From a virus, in the IMG/VR virus record IMGVR_UViG_3300037503_000005, positions 1-55,645 of that record: a stretch of DNA of 55,645 nucleotides. One strand, given 5' to 3'. Position 1 is the stretch's first letter, and the number at the start of each line of letters is the position of its first letter. Made by a program: the position numbers and the translations under genes. Below are positions 1-7,571 of the stretch, one piece after another. The notes below the pieces were generated by a model. It had not been told where the DNA came from and did no database searches. It was given only the letters and a program-made list of their open reading frames with translations.

Positions 1-127
1 GCTAACGCCGATAAGAAAATCACCCGCCTCAAAAACCTTTGGAGTTGCGCCTAACCGCAACGAGCCATCTTCTTGGGTAAACGCAGCATCACCACCCATG
101 AAGATTTGACCGCTCTTTGATATTGCG
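1..127. repeat. Circular-genome overlap, left copy
   Basis: These 127 bases are identical to the last 127 bases of the window (55519-55645). The length matches a common maximum assembler k-mer, and an open reading frame continues in frame across the join. I read this as the overlap of a circular assembly and not as a biological terminal repeat. The genome unit is therefore about 55,518 bp. Confidence 0.93.
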
Positions 128-144
128 CCCGCGATTACTGTCAT
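1..144 (-). CDS. Proteasome/HslV-like Ntn hydrolase, 5' part (continues at 55645 down to 55114)
   Basis: First 48 codons of a 182-residue protein split by the contig ends; the full description is at 55114-55645. The start codon at 144-142 overlaps the stop of the upstream 67-residue gene (ATGA), which implies translational coupling. The chain begins Met-Thr-Val-Ile-Ala-Gly. Met removal would expose Thr1 as the nucleophile with no propeptide, as in HslV. Asp18 in the GGDAA stretch and Lys35 in TPKVF fit the rest of the catalytic set. Confidence 0.8.
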   Translation of the reverse strand, partial: MTVIAGAISKSGQIFMGGDAAFTQEDGSLRLGATPKVFEAGDFLIGVS

Positions 145-344
145 TTATCCCTCGTCATCACCAGCCCAAACCAGCACGCATCACGGCTCTCCGCCTTAAA
201 CCAATTTGTTGACACGCTCTTGAACTCCCATCCCTGATTAACCAGATCATCTATGGTTACGGCATCACCGATTCGCCTTCTAAAGAATGGATTGACTTCG
301 ATACAACCGTCCGAGTAAAGAAAGGCAATCAAAGTCTCGGTCAT
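141..344 (-). CDS. Small protein between portal and candidate head protease
   Basis: 67 residues, not recognised. It starts with a TAATG overlap on the portal stop and ends with an ATGA overlap into the Ntn hydrolase, so it belongs to the packaging/head operon. No signal peptide or membrane segment is seen. The chain has several aromatic residues and ends with MTRDK. A short accessory head protein is possible, but position is the only guide. Confidence 0.7.
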   Translation of the reverse strand: MTETLIAFLYSDGCIEVNPFFRRRIGDAVTIDDLVNQGWEFKSVSTNWFKAESRDACWFGLVMTRDK

Positions 345-1918
345 TACATCACCTGTGAATCCCCGTTAGCAGGCTGCTCAGAATCAGGAGGCGGTGGAGG
401 CGGATTATCTGTAGACGGCTTCTCTGCCTCTATTTTATCTAACTCTGCCCCAGCATCATCAATGCCTATCCAATTGCGCGCCGTTTCATCGCTAATGAGT
501 GGCCGGTTGTTTTGCCCGCCCGGTTTACGCATCTCCATAACCACCCTTCGCGTCTCCGCATCAGGCACGCCCGCGTCAATCAGGCAATTAAAGTCTGCTC
601 GAAAGCCCAGATACTTCTCACTCTGATTTGAGAGTTGCGCGGCCATCCTAAGTGTCGTCTCAAGCTCCCATCTGCCAGCACCATCAAGGGGTATCTTGGA
701 CTTTCTGAGGCTGCTTTCATACTCCGCTCTGGCTTGCTGGCGGCTCACACTGGACGCTGTTGCGTCTCCCGATATTAGCTTGTGCCTCTGCTGGCATTGC
801 CCCAGGATTGCCGCGTAGTATTGGTTTCTGGTCTCGACAAAGGTCTGTACGGGCGCGGGGTCTGTGATCGTCACGTTTGGGTTGGTGTAGCCTGCGACCT
901 GACCCTTCTCGTTAAAGATCGGCCAACCCATCAGGAAGTTGACCGCCCCGCCGCCCGTCACGTACACACCGTCGGCAACGATTTCCTTAATGCCTGTTGA
1001 CGAGTCCGGGTCTGCTACTTTCTTCTTTTCCTTCGGGGGTTGCGCGTTTGAAACCGCCCGCTCTCTCGCCCCGGCCAGATTGACGTTACGCATCATCATC
1101 GTCAACGCAAGGTTCAAAGCCTTCTGGTTAGATTGCACCTGCGTTGTAATCAAAGCCTTGCGCCGTATCTCGTAAACAAAAAGTCTGCCGCCTAATTTAT
1201 AAGTACCAACATCTTCAGGGTCTCCACGCTCTTTAACTACCCTGAGTTTTGTATCGCCCTTCGCATCCAAATAGGAAAGCTCAAACCCCTTTTCTTTTAC
1301 CTCCGTGCCGTCCTTTGAGTATTCAAAAGAGCAAACGCCTATTTGCGCTTGGGTTTCGGGGTCAGTAAAAACTCCCGCGACATCTGCGGTCAACGTCTCA
1401 CAATATATCAGATCAAGCCCCGCTTTAAGGTTAGGCTGAACGGGAACTTTGCCGTCCCTGCCCTTCGCTCTTTCCACCTTCGCACGGGGGAAGAAGAGAT
1501 GCTTGACGGCGATGCTTTCACACAAGACTATCTCGGCGGCTTTCTGTAGATCACTTAGCCTGTCGCGCTCATTCCACCAATCGGTAAGCTCGGCGTATTC
1601 TTTGTTGTCAATCTTCTCCTTCTTCTTCCCGTCGTCGCTTAAAAAGCTCCAGATAGGCTCGCGGCCAAATATCCCCCCAATATGATTCTCAGTTACTTCA
1701 CCGATAACATTCTCGGAAATAAAGCCCGCCTCAATCATGGCTACGATCTTTACATAGCCCTTCATTCCTTGTGGCGGCATCTCACCAACGAAACCCTCTC
1801 CGCCTTGGTAGTGGTCTCCATCTTTGAACTTCGTGGCCGTGACAGCAACCACAGGGCGGCGCTTGCCGTCGAACAGTTTTTGAACATCCTGATAGGTGTA
1901 TTGGTCAAAGGTTTTCAT
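344..1918 (-). CDS. Portal protein
   Basis: 524 residues, directly downstream of the terminase large subunit with a TAATG overlap, the classic portal position. The portal would form the dodecameric ring through which DNA is pumped and onto which the tail is attached. Sequence support is moderate: the length is right, the mixed alpha/beta body has a helical centre rich in Gln/Asn (about residues 255-290) and the C-terminus is Pro-rich and disordered (PPPPPPDSEQP). The family assignment rests mainly on synteny between terminase and head genes. Confidence 0.8.
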   Translation of the reverse strand: MKTFDQYTYQDVQKLFDGKRRPVVAVTATKFKDGDHYQGGEGFVGEMPPQGMKGYVKIVAMIEAGFISENVIGEVTENHIGGIFGREPIWSFLSDDGKKKEKIDNKEYAELTDWWNERDRLSDLQKAAEIVLCESIAVKHLFFPRAKVERAKGRDGKVPVQPNLKAGLDLIYCETLTADVAGVFTDPETQAQIGVCSFEYSKDGTEVKEKGFELSYLDAKGDTKLRVVKERGDPEDVGTYKLGGRLFVYEIRRKALITTQVQSNQKALNLALTMMMRNVNLAGARERAVSNAQPPKEKKKVADPDSSTGIKEIVADGVYVTGGGAVNFLMGWPIFNEKGQVAGYTNPNVTITDPAPVQTFVETRNQYYAAILGQCQQRHKLISGDATASSVSRQQARAEYESSLRKSKIPLDGAGRWELETTLRMAAQLSNQSEKYLGFRADFNCLIDAGVPDAETRRVVMEMRKPGGQNNRPLISDETARNWIGIDDAGAELDKIEAEKPSTDNPPPPPPDSEQPANGDSQVM

Positions 1919-3093
1919 TAGTATTCCCTGTAGCCGTAGCTGTAGGCGTTTTCATCTTCAGCATATTTTGGCTCATGTAGCTTGTAGGAAGCGTACCGCC
2001 CACCGTCAATCAAGTGATCGTCAAACTTCACTACTTCATCTAAAATGATGCCGTTCTTATCCGTTTTCCAACTGTACCGCTTGAGTTCACGAATCAGGTT
2101 GACGCTTGATTCATGGACTCTGAGCGGCTTGGATTTAATGAAGTCAATCGTATCCTTGACTACTTTGTAAGCTGGCTCTATCTGAAATCCCGCTCTGCGA
2201 ATCTCTTCAATAGTCTTGGGCTCTGCCGAATCCGCAATGATCCTGCCCTTCCTCAACTCAGGAAAAGTTTTCAACTGTTCAATCAAATCAGCCGTCGTCA
2301 ATTTCGTCTGGTACAGCATCTCCCGCCAGAATAGATTGCCGTCATAGAGGATGGTTTCAGTTAAAGCGGATGGGTTGTTATAGCCGAAGTCCAGACCATA
2401 AGCCCGCTCGCCTTTATCGTACGGATATTCAACTTCCGTGGTGGTTTTCCAATGAGTGAAAATCCGGGTAGTGCCGGAAGCTATCTCACCCAAGCCATAG
2501 ATTTTCCAGTAATCATCATCGGCATCTTTCAGGCGTTCGATTTCATTAACAAGGGACGCCTCAAGAAACGGATTATCCTTGTAGGTTGTAACAGCAAGCT
2601 CGCAATCATCCCTGGTTTCTACGTCATCATAAATCCAAGAGAAAGCCTCGGATGGGTTGTAGTCAAGGATGATTTTATCTGTTGTTCTGAGGGCTAATTG
2701 ACGAAACGATTCAAGATTATTTTCGTTGGCTTCGTTTAGAAACAGGACGTTGCGCTTCCGACCTCTGACACGTTCGGATTCATCTACCCCGATGAACTCA
2801 AAAAGGTTTTTCCCTAGCTGATACTCATTGCTGGTCTTATTGTGCTTCGACGGCTGGTATATATTTAGTTCGTTAAGGATCATCAGGAAGTCGCGCATTG
2901 CGGACGCCCTGAGCGCTGGCATTGTATTGCGAGCGATGGTGCATACCTGATTCTCTGCCACCTTCGCCCAGACCAGAATCAGAAACAGCAATGCGTTATA
3001 GGTTTTGCCCGAACGTGTACCACCCCGCAAACTGGTGATGCGCCTCTGAGAGTTTCTGAGAACTCGAAACACTTTATTCGTTCGGACTTTCAT
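1918..3093 (-). CDS. terL: Terminase large subunit
   Basis: 391 residues. The N-terminal ATPase has Walker A GGTRSGKT and Walker B VLFLNEAN. The C-terminal RNase H-like nuclease shows GLDFGYNNP, IIADSAEPKTIEEIR and DDHLIDGGRYA, supplying the metal-binding aspartates. This is the Terminase_3 pattern of the motor that cuts and packages genome concatemers. I prefer the ATG at 3093 (MKVRTNK) over an in-frame TTG nine bases upstream. It overlaps the 3' end of the small subunit gene and its stop overlaps the portal start. Confidence 0.95.
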   Translation of the reverse strand: MKVRTNKVFRVLRNSQRRITSLRGGTRSGKTYNALLFLILVWAKVAENQVCTIARNTMPALRASAMRDFLMILNELNIYQPSKHNKTSNEYQLGKNLFEFIGVDESERVRGRKRNVLFLNEANENNLESFRQLALRTTDKIILDYNPSEAFSWIYDDVETRDDCELAVTTYKDNPFLEASLVNEIERLKDADDDYWKIYGLGEIASGTTRIFTHWKTTTEVEYPYDKGERAYGLDFGYNNPSALTETILYDGNLFWREMLYQTKLTTADLIEQLKTFPELRKGRIIADSAEPKTIEEIRRAGFQIEPAYKVVKDTIDFIKSKPLRVHESSVNLIRELKRYSWKTDKNGIILDEVVKFDDHLIDGGRYASYKLHEPKYAEDENAYSYGYREY

Positions 3094-3631
3094 TGCTATC
3101 AACTATCTCGACCGTGATGTGCTGGAATAAATCAGCCCCGTCTTTTCCAGTGTGCTCATGCTTCTCTGACCACTCGCCCAATTCAATAGCCGCCTGCTTT
3201 TCATGCTCTCTCAGCTCACGTAAAAGCCCAGTATCCACTGCATACTCTTCAACAACCTGAAAATCTTCACCTTTGCCGATGCCCTTTACCTGCCTCACCA
3301 ATAGGCCGGTATTGCCGCCTGTAGACACTTGGGCGTAAACCTGAGCCCTTTGCTTGATTACGTTCGTCATGCGCTCACAGCGGTCATTAAGGGCATCAAG
3401 GCGGTTCTGTTTCTCCCGTATGCCTTTGGCTACTAACTTCGCCCGGATTTCCTCAATGATCTTCTCAACGCGGGACTGAAAATCAGGGTGTAGCTTCCAC
3501 CGCGCTAAGGTTCGGCGCTCAACCCCTACGCTCTTGGCTATCTCCTCATCACTAAGTCTGTCCTGAGCAACAAGTAACGCGGCCTCCTCACGTTTGGCAT
3601 TCCATTCAAATTTTGTGACATTTTGTGACAT
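3074..3631 (-). CDS. terS: Terminase small subunit
   Basis: 185 residues with an N-terminal helix-turn-helix (residues about 22-50, with DEEIAKSVGVERRTLARWK), a long central helical region and a C-terminal tail. It should recognise the packaging site and recruit the large subunit, whose gene overlaps it by 20 bases. The start has AAGGA five bases upstream. The first codons lie in a tandem copy of the sequence TTTTGTGACA. Confidence 0.88.
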   Translation of the reverse strand: MSQNVTKFEWNAKREEAALLVAQDRLSDEEIAKSVGVERRTLARWKLHPDFQSRVEKIIEEIRAKLVAKGIREKQNRLDALNDRCERMTNVIKQRAQVYAQVSTGGNTGLLVRQVKGIGKGEDFQVVEEYAVDTGLLRELREHEKQAAIELGEWSEKHEHTGKDGADLFQHITVEIVDSNESPNE

Positions 3632-3642
3632 TTAATCCTTAC

Positions 3643-3756
3643 TCACGCCTCTCTTATCCTCACCATCGACCAGTCCATGTGTCTCAGTATCTGATGAACC
3701 AATATTCTTAGTTCTGAATGAGAATGGAATTTACACAGCGTACAATTTAGGGTCAT
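3643..3756 (-). CDS. Small C/H-rich putative zinc-finger peptide
   Basis: 37 residues, starting MTLNCTLCKF and containing CxxC followed by several His residues, a possible C2H2-like zinc site. It fills the gap between the zinc-ribbon gene at 3788 and terS on the same strand. HNH nucleases and small zinc proteins are common next to terminase genes, but this chain is too short for a full HNH fold. A real short gene is plausible; the function is unknown. Confidence 0.45.
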   Translation of the reverse strand: MTLNCTLCKFHSHSELRILVHQILRHMDWSMVRIREA

Positions 3757-3787
3757 ACGACCAGCGATTGTTCCACGTTGTTGAGTT

Positions 3788-3979
3788 TCAAAAGTCATAC
3801 GTGCTGAATGCTTCACCATCAGGCATCAACCTGTTCTCTATAAGCCGACTATCGTCGCGCTCACTTTTCTTTTCCTTCCTCAAACATTTCAAACAGATAA
3901 ACCTTGGTGGCTCACCCTTATCTCGAATACGTGTCACCTGGATACGTGAGCCGCACTTATGGCAGGGAAATTTACGCAT
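3788..3979 (-). CDS. Zinc-ribbon protein
   Basis: 63 residues. The N-terminal half is a zinc ribbon with CHKCG (residues about 6-10) and CLKCL (about 34-38) separated by a basic, beta-prone segment. Its ATG follows the response-regulator stop directly (TAGATG), so the two are almost certainly co-translated. A nucleic-acid-binding or protein-docking role is likely for such ribbons; the target is unknown. Confidence 0.65.
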   Translation of the reverse strand: MRKFPCHKCGSRIQVTRIRDKGEPPRFICLKCLRKEKKSERDDSRLIENRLMPDGEAFSTYDF

Positions 3980-4381
3980 CTAGCCCTCTGCCTCAATGCC
4001 AAGCCACTTAGCCACACTTTTTGGCGTCGGCACGTCCGGCTTGCGGAAATACATCTCAACCCCATCCCTCTGTAGCAGCGTGCTTTTCTCCACGTCCTCA
4101 CTGAAGGCCGTAAAAGCGGCCAGTCGCATCACATGGGGTCTGTCCATCTTCGACTCCCACAGTCTCACGGTTTGCGAGATGGTGAACCCGTCCATCCTCG
4201 GCAGCGCACAGTCAAAAATCAAAGCATCAAAAGGATCATCCTCAAGGTAAGCTTCCAAGATCATCTTCAGCGCCGCGAAAGCATTAGAGGCTAAGCGCGC
4301 ATCAAATCTTGACTTGCCGTACAGTGTACGGAGCAGCAGAGCCAACCCGTCGTCATCGTCAACTATCAAAATCTTCGTCAT
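3980..4381 (-). CDS. CheY-like response regulator receiver domain
   Basis: 133 residues, a single receiver domain with no output domain. It starts MTKILIVDDDD. The acidic pocket is Asp8/Asp9, the phosphoacceptor is Asp57 in LIFDCALPRMDG, the conserved Thr lies in AAFTAFS and the conserved Lys in YFRKPD. All functional residues are present, so it should be phosphorylatable by a host histidine kinase. I chose ATG at 4381 because the fold begins there; a longer frame upstream adds only low-complexity residues that overlap the neighbouring gene. No kinase gene is visible in the phage. It sits in the lysis-type cluster between a membrane coiled-coil gene (23-base overlap) and a zinc ribbon. Confidence 0.88.
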   Translation of the reverse strand: MTKILIVDDDDGLALLLRTLYGKSRFDARLASNAFAALKMILEAYLEDDPFDALIFDCALPRMDGFTISQTVRLWESKMDRPHVMRLAAFTAFSEDVEKSTLLQRDGVEMYFRKPDVPTPKSVAKWLGIEAEG

Positions 4382-4781
4382 GGAGTGCGATGTCTTTGGG
4401 CGGATCAAATCTATGCCCGGTTGCCTCACTGTAGGCACGCTCAAGGGCGCTGTTGTACCGGCGTAAGCGGCGGCGGCTGGCGTGCAGTTCAAGGATGCTT
4501 TGGGTTGCGTTGTTGAGCTTGTCCTCATTTATCTTGCTCTGTTCCCGGTACTGGTCACGTTCCTTAATGGCCGTGTCCCTCTCCTTCTCTACTTCTGCAA
4601 TTTTCTCCTTACGTGTCTGCGCCAGATTCTGGGATTCCGTCACCGACTCTCTGAGCGCGACCGTATTCTTTCCCTTGATGACGTACCAGACGAACGCCGA
4701 GAGCGCCGCCAGTAAAGTAAGGGCGCTTGAAATATAACCGATGACTTTTGCGGTCTGCTCAACGTCCACATATGCAAGCAT
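4359..4781 (-). CDS. Membrane-anchored coiled-coil protein (i-spanin-like)
   Basis: 140 residues. One N-terminal transmembrane helix (about residues 13-35) is followed by a long charged coiled coil (about 45-95, with KEKIAEVEKERDTAIKERD) and an Arg-rich segment. This is the layout of an inner-membrane spanin, and a lipoprotein gene that could be its outer partner lies 0.4 kb upstream. No spanin family signature is recognised, so this is architecture-based. Its 3' end overlaps the response regulator start. Confidence 0.55.
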   Translation of the reverse strand: MLAYVDVEQTAKVIGYISSALTLLAALSAFVWYVIKGKNTVALRESVTESQNLAQTRKEKIAEVEKERDTAIKERDQYREQSKINEDKLNNATQSILELHASRRRLRRYNSALERAYSEATGHRFDPPKDIALHDEDFDS

Positions 4782-4788
4782 GGCGCTG

Positions 4789-5001
4789 CTATTGTTTAGC
4801 CTCTAGTCTATCCATTCTGCGTTCCAGCGACTCAATTCTTCGTCCCCGTTCGTCTAAAAGAGCGTCGTAGCGAGCCCGCGCACGAGAATCCAGAAAGTTG
4901 AGACTAAGGTTGAGCGCGGCCAGTAGCACAAGAAGCCCCAGTACGAAACAGGCCGCGTAAAAGAACCACTTTGGCAACCTTACTTGTTCCCTCTCTTCCA
5001 A
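4789..5001 (-). CDS. Small bitopic membrane protein with coiled coil
   Basis: 70 residues: basic N-terminus, one transmembrane helix (about residues 11-33, WFFYAACFVLGLLVLLAALN) and a C-terminal charged coiled coil. The start is TTG at 5001, supported by GGAGGTG seven bases upstream. It lies seven bases from the next membrane gene. It may be part of the lysis apparatus (holin/antiholin or spanin-like). Confidence 0.65.
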   Translation of the reverse strand: MEEREQVRLPKWFFYAACFVLGLLVLLAALNLSLNFLDSRARARYDALLDERGRRIESLERRMDRLEAKQ

Positions 5002-5145
5002 AGTCTTTCACCTCCAATCTGTCTAAGGTTTGTAACGATGTGCTATTCTCCGCATCACGTCGTTACGCTCCTTGGGTAGCGTGGCGACCAGGGGCTGGCG
5101 GTTGTTCCTAGGCTTCCGTCAGTCCCGCTCCGATTTCCCCTTGCC

Positions 5146-5574
5146 CTAATGCTTCATCAGCAATTCCAAACGCCTCAAATCCCCATCCCTCATGACCGGC
5201 CTTGCCGACACCCGCCGTATCGACTCTGCGCCCTCTATCCCCATCAGAGATTTAGAAACCTCCACGACTTCATCTATCCACTTCTGAGCGTCCGAGTTAC
5301 TGACTCTGAACACGTGACGGGCTTCTAAATCCAGAAATGTCTCAACTACTAATCCCCACTTTTCCTGAGTAGGGTTTTGCCGGTACTCGCGAAGCTTGGA
5401 AGATGCCAGTCGAAGGGCGTCTGTGATGCGCTCGTTATCTTCACCCGAGAGGTTGAAGCGGGAGAGAACAAGAGGCGCGGCGTCCAAAGCCAAAACCACA
5501 CGGTCTAGTTTTGATTGACCGCAAGCTATCAGAGCGATACAGAGGATGATGGGTAAAAGCTTTTTCAGATTCAT
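5146..5574 (-). CDS. Lipoprotein
   Basis: 142 residues with a lipoprotein signal: basic MNLKK, a hydrophobic core and lipobox IALIAC, with Cys18 as the lipidated residue. The mature part is helical and charged. Phage lipoproteins are either outer-membrane spanins or exclusion proteins; here neighbouring membrane/coiled-coil genes favour a lysis role. It is longer than a typical o-spanin, so this stays an inference. The stretch 5002-5145 downstream holds no confident gene. Confidence 0.7.
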   Translation of the reverse strand: MNLKKLLPIILCIALIACGQSKLDRVVLALDAAPLVLSRFNLSGEDNERITDALRLASSKLREYRQNPTQEKWGLVVETFLDLEARHVFRVSNSDAQKWIDEVVEVSKSLMGIEGAESIRRVSARPVMRDGDLRRLELLMKH

Positions 5575-5585
5575 TGGATGACTCC

Positions 5586-5981
5586 CTATGCGTAGAATGT
5601 TGGAATCGGTGGTACGCGCGCAGGACGCATACCGCTAACGACTGACGGATCGCCTTCGCCCGTCATACCATTTCTTAGCGCGTGCTCTGTGATTACTTCC
5701 ATCGGAACGAATTCAGCCAAGAACATGAAAAGCTTCTCGACATATCCGGCAATCGCCCGCGCCTCAATCGGCTCTACTTCACCGTTGGCTATTTTGTTGG
5801 CAAGACTCTGCGCGGCGTCCCTCTTACTGACGGCAGCGCCGAAGTCCTTCACGGCGTCACTTTCCGGTTGAGGGTCGTGCAGGACGGGTAAGCCGCACTC
5901 AGAGCATGGGTACTCACCGGTTTGCCCCGTACTGACCTGACCACACTTTGAGCAAGACTCGTTAATGATTCCCTTTGACAT
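5586..5981 (-). CDS. Zinc-ribbon protein with helical C-terminus
   Basis: 131 residues. The N-terminus has two CxxC pairs (CSKCG about residue 9, CSECG about residue 27) forming a zinc ribbon. The central and C-terminal parts are helical. The start has AAGGAG seven bases upstream. It lies in the lysis-type cluster directly upstream of the lipoprotein gene. Function unknown. Confidence 0.7.
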   Translation of the reverse strand: MSKGIINESCSKCGQVSTGQTGEYPCSECGLPVLHDPQPESDAVKDFGAAVSKRDAAQSLANKIANGEVEPIEARAIAGYVEKLFMFLAEFVPMEVITEHALRNGMTGEGDPSVVSGMRPARVPPIPTFYA

Positions 5982-6085
5982 GCTTTCTCCTTATGCCGTC
6001 CACAGACAGACAAGTTTGCGCAACCGAACACGACAAGAGAGAGGGCTGCAAAAAATGATCTGCATGGTTTGATAAAGCTGATGCC

Positions 6086-6271
6086 TCATTTCTTCGTCCA
6101 TTCGTCCATCTTCAAAGGCTTCATACCCAACTTCTTTCGCACCATTTCCAGCTTTTCATCTAAAGCAATCTGGCGCTCGACTATTTCAAGCTGTCGCGCT
6201 TCGATTTCAAGTTGCTTCTCCCATGCCTCGTCAACTTTTGGAGTTCGGGTAAATATCCCCCTTCTCGCTGT
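6086..6271 (-). other. Coiled-coil reading frame without a normal start, after the holin-like gene
   Basis: An open frame that reads VDEAWEKQLEIEARQ and onward to MKMDEWTKK-like ends (stop 6088-6086). It is strongly coding in character and charged, yet has no ATG, GTG or TTG before a short internal Met. It is in the +1 frame relative to the holin-like gene, whose stop lies inside it at 6231-6233. It could be translated by a frameshift from that gene or from a rare start, or it may reflect a single-base assembly error. Confidence 0.4.
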
Positions 6272-6536
6272 TCATGGCGACATCCAGAGCAGTTGGGCTT
6301 GCACCCTTCGGCAATTCCAGGGCGGTGACAACCTTTCGCCTGACGTACCATTGATATGCGGCCGTCCACACGGCACTCGCGCCAATTAGAAGTAGCCCCA
6401 CGGCTTCATCCATATAGGTAGAAGCAAAGCTGTCGGCTGAAGTGGTCAACATGCCGTGGGTAATCAGGAACGTCCCAATGATAGCCAGACCTTTGCGAGC
6501 AAAAGCCTTAAGCATGAATCTCTGTAGGTCACTCAT
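6231..6536 (-). CDS. Holin-like membrane protein
   Basis: 101 residues with two hydrophobic helices (about residues 15-35 and 45-62) followed by a basic, soluble tail containing RRKVVTALELPKGASP. This is the arrangement of a two-helix phage holin that would permeabilise the inner membrane at lysis. A peptidoglycan-binding protein gene lies two genes upstream. Its stop falls within an overlapping coding-like frame (see 6086-6271), so the natural C-terminus may be longer. Confidence 0.65.
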   Translation of the reverse strand: MSDLQRFMLKAFARKGLAIIGTFLITHGMLTTSADSFASTYMDEAVGLLLIGASAVWTAAYQWYVRRKVVTALELPKGASPTALDVAMNSEKGDIYPNSKS

Positions 6537-6547
6537 TGAATCACCCC

Positions 6548-6772
6548 TTACCTGTTTTTCTTACGGGAATTCTTCGCCATCTGCCTGCGTGCCTTACGTC
6601 GCTGTGCCGCCCAACGTGATAGCTTCCCGCCAGAGGTGAGCGACACGTAAGCCTCGTCCCTACCCTGAAGGACTCGCCGCGCCGCGCCCTGCAATTCATC
6701 GGGTAGCACCTCATACCCAGGCTGTAGGTTCGTAACCGCCAGATTTACCAAGTGTCCTGTATTCGGAGCCAT
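6548..6772 (-). CDS. Small basic protein
   Basis: 74 residues ending in a strongly basic tail (RRKARRQMAKNSRKKNR) that suggests nucleic-acid or membrane-surface binding. Not recognised. It sits between the peptidoglycan-binding gene and the holin-like gene with short spacers, so it is probably part of the same lysis operon. Confidence 0.6.
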   Translation of the reverse strand: MAPNTGHLVNLAVTNLQPGYEVLPDELQGAARRVLQGRDEAYVSLTSGGKLSRWAAQRRKARRQMAKNSRKKNR

Positions 6773-6779
6773 TTTCTTT

Positions 6780-7061
6780 TCATCCTTTCTCGTTCAAAGT
6801 TTCGCCCAAAGCTTCCCACGTCTCAGCATCACAAATCCCCGAAGGATTTAATTCCTCATCTTCCTGAAAGAGTCTGAGACTCGCCAGCGTGTTGTGATCG
6901 AAGCGCCCCGTTATCTCGTCCATCCTCATCAATCCCCGTTCAGCCAAAAGCCGCTGCATCAGCTTGACCTCTTCGCCGTAGTCGTGAAGTCTGAGCAGAG
7001 GGCGCATTGCTGGCTCTCCTGTGCCCTGTGGCGCTTCCCCTTTGGGTGGTGGTATGGTCAT
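6780..7061 (-). CDS. Stand-alone peptidoglycan-binding domain protein
   Basis: 93 residues. Residues about 22-90 match the PG_binding_1 fold: LRLHDYGEEVKLMQRLL, then ITGRFDHNTLASLRLFQ and a final CDAETWEAL. These modules normally anchor an endolysin to the cell wall, but no catalytic domain is attached here and none is obvious nearby. It may be a wall-targeting subunit of a split endolysin or a tail-associated wall binder. Confidence 0.8.
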   Translation of the reverse strand: MTIPPPKGEAPQGTGEPAMRPLLRLHDYGEEVKLMQRLLAERGLMRMDEITGRFDHNTLASLRLFQEDEELNPSGICDAETWEALGETLNEKG

Positions 7062-7069
7062 GTCTGCCT

Positions 7070-7121
7070 TAAATGCGAAACGCCCGCCTCACCATTCCCT
7101 GTGGAACAGCAAGACGGGCGG
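7070..7121 (-). terminator. Possible weak terminator hairpin
   Basis: An inverted repeat with CGCCCG/CGGGCG arms (7081-7086 and 7115-7120) is followed, in the leftward direction, by TTTCGCATTT. It lies between the gene ending at 7141 and the peptidoglycan-binding gene. The stem is short and the loop long, so at best it gives partial termination. Confidence 0.3.
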
Positions 7122-7140
7122 AATTAGTCAAAGCTAATTT

Positions 7141-7347
7141 CTAAAGCTCGTCGGTCTCTATTATCAAGCCTAAAAGTTTATCTATATCGTCTGCCCACTC
7201 TGCCATCGTTTTAGCGTTAAGCTGGATGTTAAGAGCGGCACGTTTGAAGCCACGAACTTTAGCACGTAGGCGCGTGGCATCTTCAAGGCCAATCTTAACA
7301 TAATCGCCCTGCTCACTGTTAGGCTTTTCTAGTGTGTTTGCGCTCAC
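7141..7347 (-). CDS. Small hypothetical protein
   Basis: 68 residues, helical and charged, no recognised domain. ATGA overlap with the upstream 75-residue gene. In operon with the HNH gene. Confidence 0.6.
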   Translation of the reverse strand: MSANTLEKPNSEQGDYVKIGLEDATRLRAKVRGFKRAALNIQLNAKTMAEWADDIDKLLGLIIETDEL

Positions 7348-7571
7348 CGCGTTTTCCTCTGCCTCATCAGGAACATCATCATGCCGAATATCATGTCGCC
7401 CCAGTTGTGGCGTATCCGTAGCTTCAAGGCCATATCAGCAATCAGGGCGTTTTTAACAGCCAGATCGCCTTTGACTACATCGTATTTGCGTTGCAACTTC
7501 GCAAGAGCCTTTGTCTGGTTACGTTCCCTGCGCTGCATCCGCTCTATTTCCTGTATGAGATAATTCGCCAT
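7344..7571 (-). CDS. Small coiled-coil protein with hydrophobic C-terminus
   Basis: 75 residues. A basic coiled coil (residues about 5-45, many Arg/Lys/Gln) is followed by a short Met/Phe-rich hydrophobic patch (FGMMMFLM). It overlaps the 3' end of the HNH gene by about 53 bases and the following gene by four. Unknown function. Confidence 0.5.
   Translation of the reverse strand: MANYLIQEIERMQRRERNQTKALAKLQRKYDVVKGDLAVKNALIADMALKLRIRHNWGDMIFGMMMFLMRQRKTR

Noticed and set aside
1-127. Terminal direct repeat of a linear virus or mobile element
   Set aside because: The repeat lies inside a gene that reads on in frame across the junction, and 127 bases equals a usual assembler overlap; a circular assembly explains it.
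782-1921. Several rightward frames opposite the portal gene
   Set aside because: They overlap each other and a well-supported portal gene, lack ribosome-binding sites and show no protein-like motifs.
6181-6369. 62-residue leftward frame overlapping the holin-like gene
   Set aside because: It is out of frame with both the holin-like gene and the coiled-coil frame and has no ribosome-binding site; composition is unlike its neighbours.
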